From Achromobacter xylosoxidans (lineage in GTDB: Bacteria > Pseudomonadota > Gammaproteobacteria > Burkholderiales > Burkholderiaceae_B), in assembly GCF_002192695.1 (NCBI RefSeq), contig NZ_MTLG01000065.1, positions 62,001 to 126,000 on the forward strand: a stretch of DNA of 64,000 nt. Reading direction: 5' to 3'. The translations under genes were made by a program, and so were the position numbers. Positions 19,930-27,450 of this stretch are shown here, piece by piece. The notes under the pieces are model-generated. The model was not told where the DNA came from. It ran no database searches and worked only from the letters and a program-made list of their open reading frames with translations. Numbering within the stretch: the stretch's first letter is position 1; every line of letters starts with the position of its first letter.

Positions 19930-20888
19930 GGCTTGATCTCCGGCAGTTCGGGTGAAATCAGGTCCAGGCCGGCGCGCAACAGGCGGTCGTAGCGCGCGCG
20001 TTCGGCAGCAATGGTTTCGGGCGTCCAGGCGTAGAAGCCCTCGCCGGTCTTCATGCCGTGGCGGCCGTCCCGGGCGCGTTCGGTCAGGCAGCGCGCCGGC
20101 TCGCTGGCGTTGCAGAACGTGGGGTACATGGTGGCGCCGGCAGCGGCATGCACGTCGATGCCGGCATGGTCGCGCTGCATCACGGGGCCGGCCGCCAGGA
20201 AGCGGAAGCCGAAGCCGAAACGCACCGCCGCGTCCACGTCTTCCGGCGAGGCGATGCCGCGGTCGATCAGGTCGAAGGCCTCGCGCGACAGCGCGTGCTG
20301 CAGGCGGTTGGCCAGAAAGCCCGGCAGGTCCTGGCGCACCTTCACCGGCACGCTGCCGCAGCGCCGCATGAATTCGATCAGCGTGTCGGCGCAGGCGTTG
20401 TCGCTGGCTGCGCCCAGCACCACTTCCACCAGCGGCACCAGATGCGCGGGCATGAAGAAGTGCAGGCCCAGCATGCGGCCGCGCGTATCCAGGCCCTGGC
20501 TGATGGCGCTGATCGGGAAGCTGGAACTGTTGCTGGCCAGGATGGCGTCGGGCCGGGCGCGTCGCGCCAGGTCCGCGAACAGCGCCTGCTTGATGTCCAG
20601 GCGTTCGGGGATGCACTCGATGACCAGGTCCACGCTGGACCAGTCGACCTCGTCCAGGCCGGCGGCCGTGGACAGCAGGGCGGCGTTCGCCTCCCGGCCT
20701 ATGGTCTTGAGGTTTTCCGCGACTCGGGCGGGCAGGTCCGCCGCGCGTTCGGGGTTCGATTCGATCACCGTCGTGCGGCAGGCCGCGCGGGTCAATACCA
20801 CGGCCACGTCGGCTCCCATGGTGCCGCCGCCCACCACCACCGCGTGCGCCGCGCCCGGATTGGGCAGCGCGATCGCTTCCGTCTGCAT
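19926..20888 (-). CDS. 3-hydroxyacyl-CoA dehydrogenase family oxidoreductase
   Basis: NAD-dependent dehydrogenase of 320 residues. The N-terminal Rossmann motif is VVGGGTMGADVAVVLTRA. The conserved catalytic region is IECIPERLDIKQALFADL, then ASNSSSFPIS and LGLHFFMPAHLVPLVEVV with the family His/Glu. The C-terminal helical domain carries DLPGFLANRLQHALSREAF. An AAGGAG site precedes the ATG. It is co-transcribed with the BKACE gene and divergent from a LysR gene. Carnitine dehydrogenase is less likely, because the HFFMPA motif follows fatty-acyl-type enzymes. Confidence 0.82.
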   Translation of the reverse strand: MQTEAIALPNPGAAHAVVVGGGTMGADVAVVLTRAACRTTVIESNPERAADLPARVAENLKTIGREANAALLSTAAGLDEVDWSSVDLVIECIPERLDIKQALFADLARRARPDAILASNSSSFPISAISQGLDTRGRMLGLHFFMPAHLVPLVEVVLGAASDNACADTLIEFMRRCGSVPVKVRQDLPGFLANRLQHALSREAFDLIDRGIASPEDVDAAVRFGFGFRFLAAGPVMQRDHAGIDVHAAAGATMYPTFCNASEPARCLTERARDGRHGMKTGEGFYAWTPETIAAERARYDRLLRAGLDLISPELPEIKP

Positions 20889-20941
20889 GGTTTGCTCCTT
20901 CGTCTGAAACTACGCTGGAGGCGAGTGTAGAGAAGCCGATT

Positions 20942-20990
20942 TGATTGATGAATCAGATTTTTTGGATAGAATGATCTGATATGTAGATCA
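20942..20990. promoter_or_regulatory. LysR-type operator region between dehydrogenase and LysR genes
   Basis: Two inverted repeats lie in the AT-rich divergent promoter. TGATT-N4-AATCA occupies 20942-20955. TGATCT-N7-AGATCA occupies 20972-20990 and contains the T-N11-A shape usual for LysR proteins. The second begins 20 bases before the LysR ATG, consistent with autoregulation. An identical TGATCT-N7-AGATCA occurs at 47393-47411. Confidence 0.55.
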
Positions 20991-21009
20991 ATAGGGGGCT
21001 GGGCCCGGC

Positions 21010-21918
21010 ATGCAGATCAATCTCTCGATGCGCGATATCGATACCACGCTGGTGCTGGGCCGCACGCTCAACTTTCGCCAGGCGGCCGCGCAGCTGCACC
21101 TGTCGCAATCGGCCCTGTCCACGCAGATCCAGCGCATCGAAGACGCGCTGGGCGTGCGCCTGTTCGACCGCACCACGCGCACCGTGCGCCTCACGGCCGC
21201 CGGCGAGGTCTTCATGCAGCAGGCCGCCAGCCTGCAAGCGGCCTTCCGCGACGCCATCGCCGCCGTCAGCGGCATCGTCAACGCGGAACAGGGGCAGGTG
21301 TCGGTGGCCGCCTTGCCCTCGATCGCCGCCCGCCTGCTGCCGCGCGTGCTCATGGCCTATCGCCAGGCGCATCCGCTGGTCGCCCTGAAGGTGCGCGATA
21401 CCCTGTCGGGGCCGGCCTTCGACCTGGTGCGCGCGGGCGAGGTCGATTTCGCCCTGACCGCCGCCGACCCGCAACATGCCGACCTGCACTACGTGCCGCT
21501 GATGTCCGACAGCTTCCTGCTGCTGATCCCGCAAGCCCATCCGCTGGCGCGCGCCCGCGGTCCGCTGCGCTGGGCCGATACGGCGGATGCGGCGCACGTG
21601 TCCATGGTGCAGCCCAGCAGCGTGCGGCAGTACACGGAATGGGCCTTCCTGCAGAACCGCATCCGCTTCACGCCCGTGTTTGAAGCCGTGCACCTGACCA
21701 CCATCGTCGCCATGGTCGAATGCGGATTCGGCGTTGCCGCGCTGCCCGAGATCGCCGCCGGCGCGGTGGCGCAAAACGGCATCGTGCAGCGGCCGTTGAT
21801 CGGCCCCGTGGCCGAGCGCTCCATCGGGCTGGTGACCGCGCGCAACCGCAGCCTGTCGCCGGCCGCGGCGGCCCTGGTGCAGACTTTGAAGGAGTATTTG
21901 GCGGAGCAGGCGCGCTAG
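21010..21918 (+). CDS. LysR-type transcriptional regulator
   Basis: A 302-residue regulator with an N-terminal helix-turn-helix (TLNFRQAAAQLHLSQSALS) and a C-terminal effector domain (pattern IVAMVECGFGVAALPEI near the end). It is divergent from the dehydrogenase-BKACE pair, the usual arrangement for a LysR protein controlling a neighbouring pathway, with candidate operators between them. The effector is unknown. Confidence 0.88.
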   Translation: MQINLSMRDIDTTLVLGRTLNFRQAAAQLHLSQSALSTQIQRIEDALGVRLFDRTTRTVRLTAAGEVFMQQAASLQAAFRDAIAAVSGIVNAEQGQVSVAALPSIAARLLPRVLMAYRQAHPLVALKVRDTLSGPAFDLVRAGEVDFALTAADPQHADLHYVPLMSDSFLLLIPQAHPLARARGPLRWADTADAAHVSMVQPSSVRQYTEWAFLQNRIRFTPVFEAVHLTTIVAMVECGFGVAALPEIAAGAVAQNGIVQRPLIGPVAERSIGLVTARNRSLSPAAAALVQTLKEYLAEQAR

Positions 21919-21931
21919 CTTGCGCGGTCCT

Positions 21932-21958
21932 CCGCCCGGTTCCGCGCGGGGCGGTTTT
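21932..21958 (+). terminator. Probable intrinsic terminator after LysR gene
   Basis: CCGCCC (21932-21937) pairs with GGGCGG (21949-21954), followed by TTTT. It separates the LysR gene from picR. Confidence 0.5.
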
Positions 21959-22017
21959 GATTTCACGCAACCACCCGCAGCGCACCGCTCGACAGGCGGC
22001 GGCCGGTGGTATTATCC

Positions 22018-22029
22018 TCAGTGCACTAA
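22018..22029. promoter_or_regulatory. Candidate PicR operator at picR promoter
   Basis: TCAGTGCACTAA, 10 of 12 bases of the recurrent palindrome TCAGTATACTGA. It lies just after a possible -10 hexamer TATTAT (22010-22015) and 22 bases before the picR GTG, so binding here would repress picR itself. Confidence 0.6.
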
Positions 22030-22050
22030 CTAAATTGGAGCTGCCCCAAC

Positions 22051-22584
22051 GTGCCGGATGTACAGAAAAAGACGACGTCCCAGAAGCGCGTCGCAACTCA
22101 TAAGACAGACAGCATGATCTTCGATCCGGCCAAGCAGGTGCTTTGGTCGCGCCCCGGATATCTGGTGCGGCGCCTGAACCAGATCCACTACGCCATGTTC
22201 TACGAGGAATGCAAGACGCAGAACGTGACGCCGGTGCAGTATGGCGTGCTGACCGCGCTGTCGCTCAGCCCCTGGCTGGACCAGACCGCCATCGGCATGG
22301 AACTGGGACTGGACCGCACCACCACCGCGGACGTGGTCAAGCGGCTGCAGGAGCGCGGCCTGGTGGAACGGCGCGTCAATCCCAACGACAAGCGCTCGCG
22401 CCAGGCCGTGATCACCCAGGAAGGCCTGCGCATCATGGGCATTCTGCAGGAAGGCATGGCCCGCGCCCAGCAGCGCCTGCTGGAGCCGCTGTCCACGCGC
22501 AACCAGGAAATCTTCATGAAGCTGCTTTCCACCCTGGTGGAAGCCAACAACCAGTACAGCCGCACCACCCTCAAGCCCATGTAG
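22051..22584 (+). CDS. picR: MarR-family repressor PicR
   Basis: A 177-residue winged-helix regulator of the MarR family. The core is VTPVQYGVLTALSLSPWLDQTAIGMELGLDRTTTADVVKRLQERGLVERR, split by the recognition helix and the wing (NPNDKRSRQAVIT). Family relatives NicR, BpsR and PicR repress pyridine-carboxylate catabolic genes and are released by pathway intermediates. It is first in the pic gene order. The assigned GTG has GGAG ten bases upstream; an in-frame ATG at 22114 would drop 21 basic residues and is an alternative. An operator-like palindrome overlaps its promoter. Confidence 0.8.
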   Translation: MPDVQKKTTSQKRVATHKTDSMIFDPAKQVLWSRPGYLVRRLNQIHYAMFYEECKTQNVTPVQYGVLTALSLSPWLDQTAIGMELGLDRTTTADVVKRLQERGLVERRVNPNDKRSRQAVITQEGLRIMGILQEGMARAQQRLLEPLSTRNQEIFMKLLSTLVEANNQYSRTTLKPM

Positions 22585-22605
22585 GGCAGGGGCCGGCGGC
22601 CGGTC

Positions 22606-23595
22606 TCAGCCTTGCAGCGCGCTGGCCTGCGGCGCGCTGCGGGTGGCCTCGGCGTCCCCCAGCGTGTTGCGGACCCAGATCAGTTCGGCGGCGATCGCAA
22701 CCGCGATTTCGGCTGGCGTCTTGCTGGCGATGCGCAGGCCCACCGGGCCGTGCAGGCGCGCGATCTGGCTGTCGTCCAGGTCGAACAGCCGCAGCCGTTC
22801 GCGGCGTTTTTGCTGGTTGGCGCGCGAACCCAGCGCGCCCACGTAGAAGGCCCGCGATTTCAGCGCCTCCAGCAAGGCCATGTCGTCGAGCTTGGGGTCG
22901 TGGGTGACCGCCACGATGGCGGTGCGTTCGTCGGTGCCGATCTCCAGCACCGCGTCATCCGGCATGCTGGTGATCAACGTAGTCCGGGACAAACTCCAGT
23001 CGCCGTGGAATTCCTCGCGCGGGTCGCAGACCGTGACGTGGAAATCCAGCGTGGCGGCGACGTTGGCCAGGACCTGCGCGGTCTGGTTTGCGCCGATGAT
23101 GAGCAGCCGCCAGCGCGGGCCGTACACGCTGCGGAAGACGCGGCCGTCGAAGTCCGGGCCATCGGCCGGACCGGCGGCAGACACCGAGCTGCTGCCGTCC
23201 TGCAGGTCCACCGTGCGTTGGATCAGGCGATGGCCGCGGATGGATTCAAGGACCAGGTCCAGCCATTGCGTGTCGCGCAGCGGTTCGCTGATCAGGCGCA
23301 ACGTGCCGCCGCAAGGCAGGCCGAAGCGCGCGGCTTCGTCGCGGGTGACCCCATAGGTCAGGCGCGCGGGGGCGTCCTCGAGCGTGCCTTCGCGGGCGCG
23401 GCATATCAGGTCGTCCTCGATGCAGCCGCCGGAAACCGAACCGACCATGCGGCCGTCCTCGCGCAGGGCCAGCATGGCGCCGGCCTGGCGCGGGGCCGAG
23501 CCCCAGGTCCGCACCACGGTCACCAGGTGCACGCGGCTGCCCGCGGCCACCCAGTCCCGCGCATGTTGCAATACGTCCAGATCCAGAGCGTTCAT
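22606..23595 (-). CDS. XdhC/CoxF-family molybdenum cofactor insertion protein
   Basis: XdhC proteins bind the molybdenum cofactor, promote its sulfuration and insert it into xanthine-oxidase-family hydroxylases. The protein has 329 residues from MNALDLDVLQHARDW. The N-terminal domain carries RTWGSAPRQAGAMLALREDG and GSVSGGCIEDDL (conserved cysteine). The C-terminal Rossmann domain has LLIIGANQTAQVLANVA and the family GALGSRANQQKRRERL. The longer upstream start would run into the mocA-like promoter and was not used. It is divergent from the MocA-like gene across a PicR-like site and converges on picR. The likely client is PicA. Confidence 0.83.
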   Translation of the reverse strand: MNALDLDVLQHARDWVAAGSRVHLVTVVRTWGSAPRQAGAMLALREDGRMVGSVSGGCIEDDLICRAREGTLEDAPARLTYGVTRDEAARFGLPCGGTLRLISEPLRDTQWLDLVLESIRGHRLIQRTVDLQDGSSSVSAAGPADGPDFDGRVFRSVYGPRWRLLIIGANQTAQVLANVAATLDFHVTVCDPREEFHGDWSLSRTTLITSMPDDAVLEIGTDERTAIVAVTHDPKLDDMALLEALKSRAFYVGALGSRANQQKRRERLRLFDLDDSQIARLHGPVGLRIASKTPAEIAVAIAAELIWVRNTLGDAEATRSAPQASALQG

Positions 23596-23639
23596 CGGCT
23601 TCTCACAGTGAAAGGCCGCGGCGCCGCCACGGCTTATAT

Positions 23640-23651
23640 TCACTATACTGA
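23640..23651. promoter_or_regulatory. Candidate PicR operator between xdhC-like and mocA-like genes
   Basis: TCACTATACTGA differs from TCAGTATACTGA at one base. It contains a -10-like TATACT (23644-23649) for the plus-strand gene, whose ATG begins only eight bases later. Confidence 0.6.
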
Positions 23652-23656
23652 TCATT

Positions 23657-24283
23657 ATGTCGAAAGTCTCTAGTGTGTATCCCTACCCGAACCCCGTGCG
23701 CGTCGGCATCCTGCTGGCGGCGGGGCAGGGCTCGCGCTACGCCGCGCAACGGCCGGGCGCAGACAAGCTGCTGGCGCCCTTGCCGCAGGGCGTGTGCGTG
23801 GCAGCGGCCAGCGCCCGGACGCTGCGCGCGGCGGTGGACATGGTCGTCGCCGTGGTGCGCCCGGGTAGCGCCGCCCTGGCCGGATTGTTGCGGGCGGAAG
23901 ATTGCCGGGTGCTGGAGACGGACCGGGCGGGCGAGGGCATGGGCGCCAGCCTGGCCGCCGCGGCGCAGTATCTGCAGGGCCTGCCCGCCACGCCGGAAAC
24001 CGTGCTGGTGGCCTTGGCCGACATGCCCTGGATCCGCCGCGCCAGCCTGGACGGCGTGCTGGGCGCGTTGCTTCACGCACCGATGGCCGCGCCCTCGTAC
24101 CAGGGGCAGCGCGGCCACCCCGTGGGATTCCGCGCCGAATTGCTGCCGCAACTGGCGGCTCTGGGCGGGGATGAGGGCGCGCGGCGGTTGCTCAGGCAAC
24201 CCGGCCTGCATCTGGTTGCGACCGATGATCCTGGCGTGTTGCGTGATGTCGACACGCCTGCCGACCTGGGCGAAGCGGGCTGA
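23657..24283 (+). CDS. mocA: Molybdenum cofactor cytidylyltransferase (MocA-like)
   Basis: Nucleotidyltransferase that would convert Mo-molybdopterin to the cytosine dinucleotide form used by bacterial xanthine-oxidase-family enzymes. It has 208 residues. The N-terminal nucleotide-binding motif is GILLAAGQGSRYAAQRPGADKLLAPL and the metal-binding region is LVALADMPWI. The sugar/nucleotide segment YQGQRGHPVGFRAELL and the final DVDTPADL complete the family pattern. The ATG lies eight bases after a TATACT box and has no Shine-Dalgarno sequence, so the mRNA may be nearly leaderless; GTG codons further in are alternatives. It is followed by a terminator. Confidence 0.85.
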   Translation: MSKVSSVYPYPNPVRVGILLAAGQGSRYAAQRPGADKLLAPLPQGVCVAAASARTLRAAVDMVVAVVRPGSAALAGLLRAEDCRVLETDRAGEGMGASLAAAAQYLQGLPATPETVLVALADMPWIRRASLDGVLGALLHAPMAAPSYQGQRGHPVGFRAELLPQLAALGGDEGARRLLRQPGLHLVATDDPGVLRDVDTPADLGEAG

Positions 24284-24298
24284 ACGGCGCCCGCTGGC

Positions 24299-24321
24299 AA
24301 GGCCGCCGCGGCGGCCTTTTT
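24299..24321 (+). terminator. Intrinsic terminator after mocA-like gene
   Basis: AAGGCCGCC pairs with GGCGGCCTT around a minimal loop and is followed by a T run (24318-24321). It isolates mocA from the picC promoter. Confidence 0.8.
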
Positions 24322-24348
24322 CTTGCGCTCCGGGATTTCCCTAATTTG

Positions 24349-24380
24349 TCAGTACGCTGACTATAAAGTCAGTATACTGA
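24349..24380. promoter_or_regulatory. Paired PicR operators upstream of picC
   Basis: TCAGTACGCTGA (24349-24360) and the perfect palindrome TCAGTATACTGA (24369-24380) are spaced 20 bases centre to centre, i.e. two helical turns, on one face of the DNA. The second contains TATACT, a possible -10 element. They lie about 150-185 bases before picC. Confidence 0.7.
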
Positions 24381-24459
24381 CGTAAATTCGGAAACCGTCG
24401 CAGGACTTTTCCCAATGGGAAAGCGGCTGCGCGCGATTCCGGTAGTTCCGATGTAATAG

Positions 24460-24471
24460 TCAGTGTACTGA
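24460..24471. promoter_or_regulatory. Third PicR operator upstream of picC
   Basis: TCAGTGTACTGA, 11 of 12 matches to the palindrome, placed 62 bases before the picC ATG and 91 bases downstream of the perfect copy. The spacing would allow looping or a second promoter. Confidence 0.6.
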
Positions 24472-24532
24472 TAAATGATGCTGACGCGCCGTGGCAGGAC
24501 AGGGTCCGCGCCATCAAACTGGGAGTAGGGGA

Positions 24533-25495
24533 ATGAGCAAAGTACGCAAGATCGCGTTTGAGGAGCACTACACCGCGGTCGGATTCAAGGACTATTCGAA
24601 GAGCTTCGCGCAGCACATCGATCCCGCCGTGCTGGCCGACCTGGCCGCGCGCCTGGTGGATTTCGACGAAGTCCGGCTGGGCGAAATGGACCGCGGCGGC
24701 ATCGACTACGTCATCCTGTCGCAGACCGGACCGGGCGTGCAGGCCGAAGCCGACGCCGCGGTGGCGCTGCGCCGCGCCAAGGAGAACAACGACTTCCTGG
24801 TCGAACAGGTGGCCCGTCACCCGACGCGCTACGGTGCCTTCGCCACCGTGCCCATGCACGATCCGCTGGTCGCCGCCGCCGAGCTGGAGCGCTGCGTCAA
24901 GCAGCTGGGCTTCAAGGGCGCGCTGATCAACGGCCACACCAATGGCGTGTACTACGACGGCCGCGCCTACGACCCGTTCTGGGAAAAGGTGCAGGAACTG
25001 GACGTGCCCGTCTACCTGCACCCGTCCGACCCCTACGTCATTCCGCAGGCCTATTCGGGCCACCCGGAACTGGTGGGCGCGTGCTGGGGCTGGGGCGTCG
25101 AAACCGCCACCCATGCGCTGCGCCTGCTGTTTGGCGGCGTGTTCGACCGCTACCCCGGCGTCAAGCTGATCCTGGGGCACATGGGCGAAGGCCTGCCGTT
25201 CCTGCGCTGGCGCTTCGACAGCCGCTTCGCGGTGTATTCGCACGGCATCAAGCTGGCGCGCGCGCCCTCCGAATACCTGGGCAGCAACATTCTTATCACC
25301 ACGTCGGGCGTCTGTTCGCCTCCCACGCTGATGGCCGCCATCGCCGAAATGGGTCGCGAGGCGGTGATGTTTTCGGTCGACTATCCCTACGAATCGACCG
25401 CGCTGGCCGTGGAATTCATCGAGCAGACGCCGATGGACGACGCGACCCGCGAACTGATCTGCAGCGGCAACGCGCGGCGCCTGTTCAAACTCTAA
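24533..25495 (+). CDS. picC: 3,6-dihydroxypicolinate decarboxylase PicC (amidohydrolase family)
   Basis: Metal-dependent non-oxidative decarboxylase of the amidohydrolase-2 family; PicC removes CO2 from 3,6-dihydroxypicolinate to give 2,5-dihydroxypyridine. The 320-residue TIM-barrel protein begins MSKVRKIAFEEHYTAVGF, where the Glu-x-His-type metal motif is EEH. Other metal or active-site positions are in YLHPSDPY, LILGHMGEGLPF and FSVDYPYES, the pattern of gamma-resorcylate and dihydroxybenzoate decarboxylases. A GGGAG site precedes the ATG. It heads the picCEDF operon under three operator-like palindromes. Another orthohydroxy-acid decarboxylase is the alternative, but the context is specific. 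Confidence 0.82.
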   Translation: MSKVRKIAFEEHYTAVGFKDYSKSFAQHIDPAVLADLAARLVDFDEVRLGEMDRGGIDYVILSQTGPGVQAEADAAVALRRAKENNDFLVEQVARHPTRYGAFATVPMHDPLVAAAELERCVKQLGFKGALINGHTNGVYYDGRAYDPFWEKVQELDVPVYLHPSDPYVIPQAYSGHPELVGACWGWGVETATHALRLLFGGVFDRYPGVKLILGHMGEGLPFLRWRFDSRFAVYSHGIKLARAPSEYLGSNILITTSGVCSPPTLMAAIAEMGREAVMFSVDYPYESTALAVEFIEQTPMDDATRELICSGNARRLFKL

Positions 25496-25515
25496 GCCTG
25501 GCCTGGGAGACTGAC

Positions 25516-26340
25516 ATGAGCAACTTCCTGTACGGCGGCAATGTCCATGCCAATGGCATCCGTCAGCATTACCTGCGCTACGGGGGCGAACGCGGCGCGG
25601 GGCGCGATCCGGTCATCATCGTGCCGGGCATCACCAGCCCCGCGGTCACCTGGGGCTTCGTCGGCGAGCGCTTCGGCGCCGCTTTCGATACCTACGTGCT
25701 GGACGTGCGCGGCCGCGGCCTGTCAGAAGCCGGCGCGACGCTGGACTACAGCCTGGACGCGCAGGCCGCCGACGTGCTGGCCTTCGCCCAGGCGCTGGGC
25801 CTGGCGCGCTACAGCGTGGTCGGCCATTCGATGGGCGGACGCATCGGCGTGCGCGCCGGGCGCGGCAAGCCGGCAGGGCTGAGCCGCCTGGTCCTGGTGG
25901 ACCCGCCGGTGTCCGGTCCCGGCCGCCGGCCGTATCCCGCCAAGCTGCCCTGGTATGTCGATTCCATGGCGCAGGCGCGCCACGGCATGGACGCCGAGGC
26001 CATGCGCGCGTTCTGCCCGACCTGGACCGAGGAACAGCGCCAGCTGCGCGCCGAATGGCTGCACACCTGCGACGAGCGCGCCATCATCCAGAGTTTCGAG
26101 GCCTTCCAGAGCGACGACATCCACGCCGACCTGCCGCTGCTGGACGTGCCGGTGCTGCTGATCACGGCGGAGCGGGGCGACGTGGTGCTGGACGCCGACG
26201 TGGCCGAGATCCAAGGTCTGGCGCCCGGTACGCAGCATCACCGCGTGCCTGCCGCCGGCCACATGATTCCGTGGGACAACGAGGAAGGCTTCTATGCCGC
26301 CTTCGGCGATTTCCTGGGCGCGCCGCTGGCGCGCGGCTGA
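25516..26340 (+). CDS. picE: N-formylmaleamate deformylase PicE (alpha/beta hydrolase)
   Basis: Serine hydrolase expected to cleave N-formylmaleamate to maleamate and formate, the NicD/PicE step. The 274 residues show the oxyanion region VIIVPGITSPAVTWGF, the nucleophile elbow GHSMGG (Ser), an acid residue after the fifth strand (LVLVDPP) and the catalytic His in VPAAGHMIPWDN. It starts 21 bases after picC. NicD-family proteins share this length and order. Confidence 0.82.
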   Translation: MSNFLYGGNVHANGIRQHYLRYGGERGAGRDPVIIVPGITSPAVTWGFVGERFGAAFDTYVLDVRGRGLSEAGATLDYSLDAQAADVLAFAQALGLARYSVVGHSMGGRIGVRAGRGKPAGLSRLVLVDPPVSGPGRRPYPAKLPWYVDSMAQARHGMDAEAMRAFCPTWTEEQRQLRAEWLHTCDERAIIQSFEAFQSDDIHADLPLLDVPVLLITAERGDVVLDADVAEIQGLAPGTQHHRVPAAGHMIPWDNEEGFYAAFGDFLGAPLARG

Positions 26341-26370
26341 AGCGCGCGACCGTCAAGCAAGGAGGGCATC

Positions 26371-27420
26371 ATGCCTATAAGCGACTATGAAATGGTGAAG
26401 GCCTGGCAGCAGGTGCTGACCTTGTCCAAGCTGCAAGCGGGGCAGACCGTCACGGTGCTGACCAGCGCGGCGACCCATCCGCAAACCCTGTCCACGGCGC
26501 TGATCGCGACGCAAGCCATGGGCGCCATCGTGAACCGCCTGGACCTGCCGCCCATCAACGGCGAGCGGGCGCTGAGCCGGGACTCGCTGGCCTACCTGGG
26601 CACCACGCCGCTGACCGGCAACAAGGCCGCGATCGCGGCCTTGAAGGAAAGCGACCTGGTGCTGGACCTGATGACGTTGCTGTTCTCCCCGGAACAGCAC
26701 GAGATCCTGGCGGCCGGCACCAAGATCCTGCTGGCGGTGGAGCCGCCGGAAGTGCTGGCGCGGCTGGTGCCGACCGAGGCCGACCGTGCGCGGGTCAAGG
26801 CGGCGGCCGCGCGCATCGGCGCGGCGCGCGAGATGAGCGTGGTGTCCGAGGCGGGCACGGACCTGCGCTGCCCGCTGGGCGAGTTCCCGGCCATCAGCGA
26901 GTACGGCTTCGTCGACGAACCCGGGCGCTGGGACCATTGGCCCAGCGGCTTCGTGCTGACCTGGCCGAACGAAGGCGGCGCCAACGGCAAGATCGTGATC
27001 GACGTGGGCGACATCCTGCTGCCGCAGAAGCTCTACGTGCGCTCGGCGATCGAGCTGACGGTCGAGAACGGCTACGCCACGCGCATCGACGGCGGCGTGG
27101 ACGCGGAACTGCTGCGCGAATACGTGGCCTCGTTCAGGGATCCCGAAGCCTACGCGATTTCGCACATAGGCTGGGGCCTGCAGCCGCGCGCGCACTGGAC
27201 CACGCTGGGCCTGTACGACCGCGAAGCCACCATAGGCATGGACGCGCGGGCCTACGAGGGCAATTTCCTGTTCTCGCTGGGTCCCAACAACGAGGCCGGC
27301 GGCAACCGCACCACCACCTGCCACATCGACATCCCCCTGCGCGCCTGCACGGTGCGGCTGGACGGGGAAGACGTGGTGCGCCAGGGCAGGGTGCTGGACG
27401 GCGCCGGTCCCCAGGCATAG
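26371..27420 (+). CDS. picD: 2,5-dihydroxypyridine 5,6-dioxygenase PicD (NicX family)
   Basis: Iron(II)-dependent extradiol-type ring-opening enzyme unrelated to classical extradiol dioxygenases; it converts 2,5-dihydroxypyridine to N-formylmaleamate. The fold is that of M29 leucyl aminopeptidases. The 349-residue protein has Glu177, His189, His318 and Asp320 (the last two in TTCHIDIPL) at the same numbers reported as important in Pseudomonas NicX. An AAGGAGG site sits directly before the ATG. The gene lies between the deformylase and amidohydrolase genes that act on its product. Confidence 0.88.
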   Translation: MPISDYEMVKAWQQVLTLSKLQAGQTVTVLTSAATHPQTLSTALIATQAMGAIVNRLDLPPINGERALSRDSLAYLGTTPLTGNKAAIAALKESDLVLDLMTLLFSPEQHEILAAGTKILLAVEPPEVLARLVPTEADRARVKAAAARIGAAREMSVVSEAGTDLRCPLGEFPAISEYGFVDEPGRWDHWPSGFVLTWPNEGGANGKIVIDVGDILLPQKLYVRSAIELTVENGYATRIDGGVDAELLREYVASFRDPEAYAISHIGWGLQPRAHWTTLGLYDREATIGMDARAYEGNFLFSLGPNNEAGGNRTTTCHIDIPLRACTVRLDGEDVVRQGRVLDGAGPQA

Positions 27421-27450
27421 CACGCAATCACCGTACCAGGAGTTTCCTAC

